Of a stretch of 20,746 nucleotides of DNA, positions 15,668-20,746 are shown piece by piece. Where the stretch lies: contig CAYUKK010000125.1 of NCBI GenBank assembly GCA_964445305.1, positions 1-20,746 on the forward strand, given 5' to 3'. The translations under genes were made by a program, and so were the position numbers. Below the pieces are notes generated by a model. That model was not told the DNA's origin. It did not search any database and was given only the letters and a program-made list of their open reading frames with translations. Source of the stretch: CAYUKK01 sp964445305. GTDB taxonomy: Bacteria; Acidobacteriota; Aminicenantia; Aminicenantales; UBA8522. Within the stretch, counting starts at the first letter, position 1, and every line of letters begins with the position of its first letter.

Positions 15668-16997
15668 GCGTCCTTTCCTTTTTATCCGGTCGGCAAGCGC
15701 ATTTCAGGTAAGCTTCGAACAGTCGATGGAATTCCGCTTCCGCACCCTCGCCGAACCACCAGAACCAGTCAGAACCTTCGGCGACGAATATTTCTTCCCT
15801 TGGCCCGCATCTCTGTCGGACGAGGGCGAGCTTTTCCCACGCCGCGTTCTTGGCCGGATGGCCAACCCATCGGGAGAAATTCCCCAGCCAGGTTCCCGGG
15901 ACAAGCCTGATTTCTTCTTGGGGTGGGGCCAGGGAGAGGTAATCCCGAAGAAGAATCGGCTTCAGACCCTCTTTTTTTTGGAGCTGGCTGTAGAATTCGC
16001 GAAGAAAGGGGACACCGTTATCCTTATACCCGGCCCATGGGTTTTCTCCATCGAGGGCAATGACACAGATCCCCTCCTCTGGCCTCGTCCGCATCCTGTC
16101 CTCAAGCTTGCCGAGGAAGTGACGGATGGCATCTTTCTCGTCCCATCGCTGGTATTCAAAGCTGATGAGGTCGGAGAGCTCCCTGTCGCGGAAAAAGATG
16201 GCCAGATTTTGACAGGCGTAAGGCTTCGAGAGAGCGAGGGGGGTGGGATTCTTGCCCAAGCTTTTCCAAAGGATGTTCTCATCGGTCACGGCATAAGAGA
16301 ATCCGGACTTGGCTACGGCCTCCGCCACTTCCTGGCTGATGCCTCCTTCGGAAGGCCAGAAACCGACGGGACATTGACCAAAGACCTGCCGGAAGTACTC
16401 CCGGCCCTTCTCTATCTGCGTTCGGGCGTCTTCAGGGTAACGAAAAGGGAAGGCGGGCATTATCGGCTCTCCGCCCACCGCAAGGTCAAAAAGAAGAGGA
16501 AGAAGAGGGTGATAGTAAGCGGAGGTTGTCAGTTCCACTCTGCGCTCAAGCCAGAGTCGCTTATAGAGAGGAAGAACCTCTCTGGAAATGCTTTTTTGCA
16601 GCCTGAGTAGAGATTCCTTATCAGCTGGCACCGGGGTGGCCGGGGAAAAGAGGTGCTGAAGCACGCTAACCTGAAGTTTCGCTCTGTCCTCTTCTTTCTG
16701 TCCTCGGGGAAGAAATCTCGTCAGAAAGGCGGCTTCCTCTCTCGTCAGCCGGCCTGGGTCTTTTTCCAGAGCTTCTTGGAGGGAATCACGAGCTTTGCCT
16801 TGGCTGGACTCGATAATCTGCTTAATGAGGCAGGGCACCAGGTTGAAAATACAGGGAAAGGCGCATTCTTCTGCTAAGAGAGCCATTGGGTAATAGTTCT
16901 TGGTCAGGTGATAATTGACATAGGGTAGAAGATAGCGGCCGCTCTCTGGGTCCCGGTAGATAGGCTGGTGATGATGCCATAGAATGGCGAAATACAT
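15660..16997 (-). CDS. GH57 glycoside hydrolase, amylopullulanase/alpha-amylase-type catalytic domain
   Basis: A 445-aa cytoplasmic GH57 protein, probably degrading or debranching alpha-glucan. Motifs: WHHHQPIY (7-14), GFWPSEGGIS with nucleophile E217 (212-221), IALDGENPWAGY with acid/base D316 (313-324), and the C-terminal GTWLGNFSRWVGHPAKN and EGSDWFWWFG (407-416) typical of the amylopullulanase-like GH57 core. It lacks the signal peptide and the extra domains of secreted amylopullulanases. A GGAAGG Shine-Dalgarno lies about 12 nt upstream of the ATG. It begins 18 bp after the glycosyltransferase stop and overlaps the next GH57 gene by 8 bp. Exact specificity (alpha-1,4, alpha-1,6 or both) is not determinable from sequence alone. 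Confidence 0.85.
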   Translation of the reverse strand: MYFAILWHHHQPIYRDPESGRYLLPYVNYHLTKNYYPMALLAEECAFPCIFNLVPCLIKQIIESSQGKARDSLQEALEKDPGRLTREEAAFLTRFLPRGQKEEDRAKLQVSVLQHLFSPATPVPADKESLLRLQKSISREVLPLYKRLWLERRVELTTSAYYHPLLPLLFDLAVGGEPIMPAFPFRYPEDARTQIEKGREYFRQVFGQCPVGFWPSEGGISQEVAEAVAKSGFSYAVTDENILWKSLGKNPTPLALSKPYACQNLAIFFRDRELSDLISFEYQRWDEKDAIRHFLGKLEDRMRTRPEEGICVIALDGENPWAGYKDNGVPFLREFYSQLQKKEGLKPILLRDYLSLAPPQEEIRLVPGTWLGNFSRWVGHPAKNAAWEKLALVRQRCGPREEIFVAEGSDWFWWFGEGAEAEFHRLFEAYLKCACRPDKKERTHV

Positions 16998-17015
16998 GAG
17001 AATTCTGCCTTCCTT

Positions 17016-18272
17016 TCAGGCTTCAGGCTTAGGACAGGACCTGCTTTCCCATACGTCCACGAGATAGTCCTTCTTGTCCTCGAAAAGCTGGGCTTGTTGT
17101 TCAACCACCGCCTCTGCTTCCGCCGATGTCATTTCCCATGTCTGCCGGATAAAAGACGCGACGCGGGCATAATAAAGGGGCGTGGCCAGCTCGATGAGCT
17201 TATAGCGGTTCTTGCTCCAGGCATGGAAGGTGGCGGCCAGCTCATAGAGAATGCGGACCCAACTCTCGGGCGGGAGGAAAAATTCCTGACTTGAAAGCCG
17301 GGCTGCCTCTTCCACCTTATGGAAACAATCCTCGCTCAATATTTCCTTCCACAGAGAACCAAAATGCTGGTAGCCGATTTTGAATTTTTGGATGAGCTCT
17401 TCCAAGTCGACAGCGACTGCTTCCGGTTCCATATCGTTAGCCATCCCGAACGTCTCGACGGGCTCACTCCCTCTTGTTTTTTTCCAGTAGGATTCGAACG
17501 TTTCCATGAGGGCGAAAAGTGTCCACACGACCTGACGGAACATGGGGCCAAGGTGCTGGCCGGGGTCCTTGGCGTCGTGGATCTTAACGCCCAGGTTGGA
17601 CTGGCAGATTCGAAATCCCTGGGTAATGGCCGTCGTCGTCATCCAGATGTCGATCCCGTAGCGGGCCACGTCCGTGTCCCAGACTTCCTGGTCGCTATAA
17701 TGCTTTGCCACTTCCCGGGATAGGGCAAAGTCACCGCCGATGGGCTGGCGGATTCTCTTGCCGTAGAGTGCACGGATGAAGTTGTAGACGATATTGTTCG
17801 TAATGGTGGCATCGTATTTATGACGACGGTAAACCGGGGCGACGAATTGGTATCCTTTAGTCAAAACCGGGTCGAGAAGGGCTTTGATCCAGTCTGAGGT
17901 GATGCTGCGCAAATCGGAATCGACCACGGCGCAGGCTCTGACCTTAAGACGCTGGGCCGCCTCAAAGACAGAGCGGAGGGCTGACCCCTTGCCAGCCGGG
18001 CCTCTGTAGATGGAGACGAGCTTCTCCTGCCATGGCTTAATTTGGAATTCTTTGGCCACCTCCCGGGTGTCGTCGGTTGAGCCGCCGTCGGCCACAAAAA
18101 TGAGACTTTTCAGGTCACGATAGTATTTGTCTAATCCGTGCGTGACCATCTGGATGACGTGGGCAATAGTTTTTTCGTTGTTATAGCAAGGAATGCCGAC
18201 GATGATATCCGCCTGCTGGATTTCTTCGATCCGCTTGGCGGTGTAAGCACGAAGGGCTGTGAGATAGGTCAT
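17016..18272 (-). CDS. GT-A glycosyltransferase resembling glucosyl-3-phosphoglycerate/mannosylglycerate synthases
   Basis: A 418-aa soluble glycosyltransferase. It opens with a GT2-like nucleotide-sugar fold (IIVGIPCYNNEKTI, 23-36; ADGGSTDDT, 61-69), a DSD metal site (118-120), QPIGGDFALS (176-185), YGIDIWMTTT (205-214) and a later histidine in KIHDAKDP (H232). The GGDF / xGID / His triad parallels GEFSMS / DWGIEVE / YEHKH in the GpgS at 434-1642 and matches the layout of retaining mannosylglycerate synthases (GT78). The C-terminal 150 residues are helical. Acceptor and donor are unknown; candidates are glycerate or 3-phosphoglycerate, or a glucan primer given the glycogen neighbours. It follows the small zinc protein by 36 bp and precedes the first GH57 by 18 bp. 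Confidence 0.75.
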   Translation of the reverse strand: MTYLTALRAYTAKRIEEIQQADIIVGIPCYNNEKTIAHVIQMVTHGLDKYYRDLKSLIFVADGGSTDDTREVAKEFQIKPWQEKLVSIYRGPAGKGSALRSVFEAAQRLKVRACAVVDSDLRSITSDWIKALLDPVLTKGYQFVAPVYRRHKYDATITNNIVYNFIRALYGKRIRQPIGGDFALSREVAKHYSDQEVWDTDVARYGIDIWMTTTAITQGFRICQSNLGVKIHDAKDPGQHLGPMFRQVVWTLFALMETFESYWKKTRGSEPVETFGMANDMEPEAVAVDLEELIQKFKIGYQHFGSLWKEILSEDCFHKVEEAARLSSQEFFLPPESWVRILYELAATFHAWSKNRYKLIELATPLYYARVASFIRQTWEMTSAEAEAVVEQQAQLFEDKKDYLVDVWESRSCPKPEA

Positions 18273-18308
18273 TCTCTTGTCTTTCGGGGCTCGAAGGTTA
18301 TGGGGGCG

Positions 18309-18473
18309 TCAAGTTTGCTTGTTCTCTTTCTCGTCCTTGTTTTTCCAGTAATCCAAGCAGCTGACGTCGCAAAAATGGAGAACATAATCTTGACCTTCCG
18401 CATGGAGGGCAGCGGCCTTGGGGATTATCTTTTTGCAGACATGGCAAGCTATTTTTTCATCTTGTTCTTTCAT
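18309..18473 (-). CDS. Small zinc-finger-like protein (54 aa, TRASH/DUF3330-like)
   Basis: A short gene. ATG at 18473 with AGAAAGG just upstream and TGA at 18309 encode 54 residues. They carry a CHVC knuckle (C10, C13) and an HFCDVSC knuckle (H33, C35, C39) followed by LDYW, with a charged Lys/Glu tail. The C-x2-C...C-x3-C...W spacing resembles TRASH/YHS/DUF3330 treble-clef metal-binding modules. The expected ligand is zinc or another soft metal. It is the first gene after the promoter at 18494-18522 and is 36 bp ahead of the glycosyltransferase, so it heads the alpha-glucan cluster. Function is unknown; a metal-dependent regulator or chaperone of a neighbour is possible. Confidence 0.75.
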   Translation of the reverse strand: MKEQDEKIACHVCKKIIPKAAALHAEGQDYVLHFCDVSCLDYWKNKDEKENKQT

Positions 18474-18493
18474 CACCTTTCTCTTTCCAGGCT

Positions 18494-18522
18494 ATTCTAA
18501 CGGAGATTGGCCAGGAAATCAA
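18494..18522 (-). promoter_or_regulatory. Sigma70-like promoter of the alpha-glucan cluster
   Basis: On the minus strand: -35 TTGATT (18522-18517), exactly 17 bp, -10 TAGAAT (18499-18494). The start would fall near 18487, giving a leader of about 14 nt with the ribosome binding site AGAAAGG before the ATG at 18473. It lies in the 124-bp gap after purH, where no clear terminator is seen. Confidence 0.6.
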
Positions 18523-18597
18523 ATCCTTGTACTGTACCCAGTGAGCATTTGTCACTTCCTCTCCCCTTCACCCGACTAAGCGTCAGGCTCAAGAGCT

Positions 18598-19683
18598 TCA
18601 ACGATGGAGGAAGCTTCGCTCACAGTCGGTTTCGCCCGGCCGTCGGGTGACGACCATGGCCAGACCGAGAGCGTCAGCGCGGTCGATGACCTCCTGGTCT
18701 CGAATGGAGCCAAGAGGATAAATGATAGCTGTAATGCCGTTCTTGGCTGCTAATTCGACTACATCGGGGAAAGGCATGAAGGCGTCCGAAGCCATGACAC
18801 AGCCCTCTGGCCCGTATCCGCGCCGGGAGAAGCGGATGGCGCATTCGGCTGCGTCTATCCGGCTGCGCTGGCCTGAGCCGATGCCGTGGACTTTATCCTT
18901 CTGGCCGATGACAACGGCGTTGGACCGGGTGAAGCAGGCCACCACCCAATTGAAGATGGCCGCCTCGACTTCATCACCGGTCGGCTGACGCTTGGAGACA
19001 ACGTCCACATCCTGCGGCGACTTTATCCTCGATTCAAACCTTTTCTGGACGAGGAGACCGCCGGCCAGGCGCTTGAATTCTAAGCCATTATCAGAAGCTG
19101 GCTCGTCCGCAGCGCCGCCCATGCGAACGACACGAAGAGTCTTTCTGGAGGCTAAAATCGGGAGGGATTCGGGTGCGTAATCGGGCGCGTAGACCACTTC
19201 GATATTCCTCTGGCTCTCGACAAGGAGCTTGGCCAGGGATTCGGTCACGCAACCGCTGAACACATCCACGCTCCCGAAATTGGAAAGCGGGTCGCTCCCC
19301 CACGCTTTCTCGAAGGCTTCCTCGATGGTAGAAGCAACGGCGACTCCTGAGGGCATTTCGTGTTTGATCAAGGCGCAGGCAACTTGACCCGGTCTTATTT
19401 CGGCTAACTTGCGGACGAGCCTCTGTCCCAAATCCATGTCACCCATGTTGATATAGCTTAGGCCTTTAGTCCCTTCTTGAATCACGCTCAGCGTGGCCAT
19501 GTTTGGACCCTTGGCCCCTCGTTCGATATAAAAAGCAGCCGGATAGCCAGGATTTTCACCGTAGCGCATGGACATTCGCTTGTCGAATTCGCTATCGGCA
19601 AAATGGATGACGTCGGGGAAGCTCTCCTCGACTTTCCTCGAATACTGGGAGCGGCTTGCTTTATCTATTTTTTCGGCGGGCAT
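18598..19683 (-). CDS. purH: AICAR transformylase (PurH C-terminal domain only)
   Basis: Transfers a formyl group from 10-formyl-THF to AICAR, making FAICAR (purine synthesis, step 9). Motifs: MRYGENPGYPAAFY (39-52), catalytic K107-H108 in LIKHEMPSGVA, DPLSNFGSVDVFSG (131-144), TRSNAVVIGQ (252-261), GIGSGQRSRIDAAE (267-280) and ASDAFMPFPD (298-307). At 361 aa it lacks the N-terminal MGS-like IMP cyclohydrolase domain of normal bifunctional PurH (about 510-530 aa). The start at 19683 (MPAEKI) has AGGAG/GAGAGGTG upstream and lies 4 bp after the purO stop. The frame is open further upstream, but that part overlaps purO and has a Pro/Leu/Arg-rich out-of-frame look. Confidence 0.88.
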   Translation of the reverse strand: MPAEKIDKASRSQYSRKVEESFPDVIHFADSEFDKRMSMRYGENPGYPAAFYIERGAKGPNMATLSVIQEGTKGLSYINMGDMDLGQRLVRKLAEIRPGQVACALIKHEMPSGVAVASTIEEAFEKAWGSDPLSNFGSVDVFSGCVTESLAKLLVESQRNIEVVYAPDYAPESLPILASRKTLRVVRMGGAADEPASDNGLEFKRLAGGLLVQKRFESRIKSPQDVDVVSKRQPTGDEVEAAIFNWVVACFTRSNAVVIGQKDKVHGIGSGQRSRIDAAECAIRFSRRGYGPEGCVMASDAFMPFPDVVELAAKNGITAIIYPLGSIRDQEVIDRADALGLAMVVTRRPGETDCERSFLHR

Positions 19684-19687
19684 GCTT

Positions 19688-20419
19688 TCACCTCTCTCCT
19701 TTGTTGATGATATGGGCCTCAAAATCGTGGAAATGGCCAATCGAAGCGTAGACGCAGGCAACGGCCACCCGATAGTCTGGCGCGGGGGGGATGGGGGCGA
19801 GCGAATCAAACATATCTTCGGCCAATGAAGGAGCGTCCTCGGCGGCAATGGGAAGGTCCAAAGGATCGCCGTCGAAGGCGGGAAGGGGATTTCTCTCCTG
19901 GCCACGATAAGTGGCAATCATTTTCCCCCACCCGGGCTCGAGAATCCAGGAGAAGAAGGACCTTTCCTCTTTTCCGTCCTTCCTCTTCCTGAGAAGGCTC
20001 AGGCATGCGCTCCCGGCGGCAAGTACACAACCGCTGATTCGTGGCGTAAAATGAGGCGCGTCCGGTTCAAAAGTCCAGCCCTTGAGCCCCTGCTGGAGAA
20101 TTCCCTCGGGTTCCTTGGCTCGGCCGATGACCTTGACGATATCCTCGATGTGCCTCCCATTGGCCACGACGAGAGCCTCCCCGATCACAATAGCCCTGTA
20201 GATAAGGAGTTCTTCCCTTCCCTGGCGGAGGATTTCTCTCTCGGTTGGTTCAGTCCAGATGCTCTGCCCTTCGAGCCGGAGTCTTCGGGCCTGACTGGAG
20301 GGAGAGCGACCCGTAATAGCGTAAGCGGCGACGACTTTTTCGCCAGAATGGTCAAGCCCGATCAAGATGAGCCGTCCGGGATAGGTCATCCCCTCGAGGG
20401 CGGCGAGCGGTCTATTCAT
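19688..20419 (-). CDS. purO: IMP cyclohydrolase, archaeal PurO family
   Basis: Predicted to close the FAICAR ring to IMP, the last step of purine synthesis, complementing the cyclohydrolase-less PurH encoded next. The 243-aa protein has PurO-like landmarks: YPGRLILIG (13-21), AAYAITGRSPSSQARRL (31-47), VANGRHIED (85-93), FEPDAPHFTPRISG (117-130) and AFDGDPLDLP (181-190). The ATG at 20419 has GGGGAG upstream. In-frame GTG (20455) and ATG (20446) codons lie in the promoter and are rejected. PurO is best known from archaea, with scattered bacterial homologues. Family assignment is from remembered motifs, so somewhat less certain than for purH, but the 4-bp spacing to purH supports it. Confidence 0.78.
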   Translation of the reverse strand: MNRPLAALEGMTYPGRLILIGLDHSGEKVVAAYAITGRSPSSQARRLRLEGQSIWTEPTEREILRQGREELLIYRAIVIGEALVVANGRHIEDIVKVIGRAKEPEGILQQGLKGWTFEPDAPHFTPRISGCVLAAGSACLSLLRKRKDGKEERSFFSWILEPGWGKMIATYRGQERNPLPAFDGDPLDLPIAAEDAPSLAEDMFDSLAPIPPAPDYRVAVACVYASIGHFHDFEAHIINKGER

Positions 20420-20445
20420 CTTTTCTCCCCATTCTTTGAGTTCCA

Positions 20446-20474
20446 TTGATAGCACAGCTCAAGCGACAAGTCAA
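20446..20474 (-). promoter_or_regulatory. Promoter of purO-purH
   Basis: On the minus strand: -35 TTGACT (20474-20469), 17 bp, -10 TATCAA (20451-20446), with an extended TGC just before the -10. The start is expected near 20439, about 20 nt before the ATG. Confidence 0.58.
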
Positions 20475-20599
20475 AACGAGGCTCATCTCGGCCCATCAAT
20501 GGCATGACCGAGTGGTGATCGACGAAAATTATTGGCGCCAAGATAACGAGTTGCTCCTCAAAGCGCAGCCAAAGGGGACCCCCGCCGACCCGATCGTTT

Positions 20600-20746
20600 G
20601 ATGCTATGGGAAAGAGGCGAGGGGTTGGGGTGAGAAAGCCCGTCGAAGCCTGAGCGGGCATGGTTTCTCGAGCGAAGCGAGAGAAGAGCGAAGGCTGAGT
20701 CGGAGCGAGTTTCCTCGCTGGGGAAACGAGCGGGCTTCGCAATCCC
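20600..20746. repeat. Cluster of short palindromes at the right window edge
   Basis: No convincing gene from 20475 to the end. The last ~110 bp hold stacked inverted repeats: GCCCG..CGGGC (about 20638-20660), TCTCG-AGCGAAG-CGAGA (about 20666-20682), AGCGA-GTTTCC-TCGCT and a final CGAGCGGGCTTCG that is complementary to part of the first. Words such as GAGCGAAG, GAGCGGGC and GGAGCGAG recur. It may be a REP-like or other dispersed repeat; no second copy exists in this window. Confidence 0.3.

Noticed and set aside
13642..16610. Long plus-strand open frames opposite the GH57 genes (for example 15633-16610)
   Set aside because: They are antisense to genes with intact catalytic motifs, lack ribosome binding sites and show no domain.
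20446..20601. A 51-codon plus-strand frame starting at TTG, with a protein-like composition
   Set aside because: Its start falls exactly on the -10 of the purO promoter read on the other strand. It has no Shine-Dalgarno, and an open frame this short is expected by chance at this G+C.
20416..20742. A 108-codon minus-strand frame overlapping the purO start
   Set aside because: It spans the palindromic repeat region and the purO promoter, and shows no recognisable motif.

Overview
The window is a gene-dense stretch (roughly mid-50s % G+C by eye) of a bacterial chromosome. It carries housekeeping and carbohydrate-storage genes and no rRNA, tRNA, IS element, phage gene or CRISPR array that I can recognise. 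Several features suggest a deep-branching, possibly thermophilic or anaerobic bacterium: three GH57 alpha-glucan enzymes in a row, a glucosylglycerate-type solute pathway, an archaeal-type PurO, and a Hanks kinase beside a PEGA/NHL protein. An Acidobacteriota/Aminicenantes-like lineage is my best guess, but it is only an inference from gene content.

Left part (1-2650), all minus strand. A membrane protein is cut by the window edge. Upstream of it in transcription order is a two-gene unit, gpgP then gpgS, for synthesis of a glucosylglycerate-type compatible solute. It is driven by a clear sigma70-like promoter at 2552-2580.

Plus-strand part (2620-8088). A divergent promoter, overlapped by an inverted repeat, precedes a membrane-anchored Ser/Thr kinase with a TPR/NTF2-like C-terminal part and an exported SH3-PEGA-NHL protein. 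After a structure-rich 258-bp gap comes glgA (glycogen synthase). Its extended -10 promoter lies so close to the ATG that the mRNA should be nearly leaderless.

Main part (18522 down to 8170), minus strand. This is one long, tightly packed alpha-glucan cluster of nine genes: a 54-residue zinc-finger-like protein, a GpgS/Mgs-like retaining glycosyltransferase, an amylopullulanase-type GH57, a 4-alpha-glucanotransferase-type GH57, a GH57 branching enzyme, glgC, a soluble GAF histidine kinase, a receiver-only response regulator and a GalT/ADP-glucose-phosphorylase-like enzyme. Neighbouring genes overlap or are separated by at most 36 bp, so they are probably co-transcribed. Together with the convergent glgA they would make ADP-glucose (GlgC), polymerise it (GlgA), branch it and rearrange or degrade it (GH57s). 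The embedded two-component pair and the GalT-like protein are candidates for control or recycling of the nucleotide sugar.

Right part (18598-20474), minus strand. Here a two-gene operon makes the last two steps of IMP synthesis with separate proteins: a PurO-family cyclohydrolase and an AICAR transformylase that lacks the usual fused cyclohydrolase domain. The last ~110 bp hold a cluster of short palindromes.
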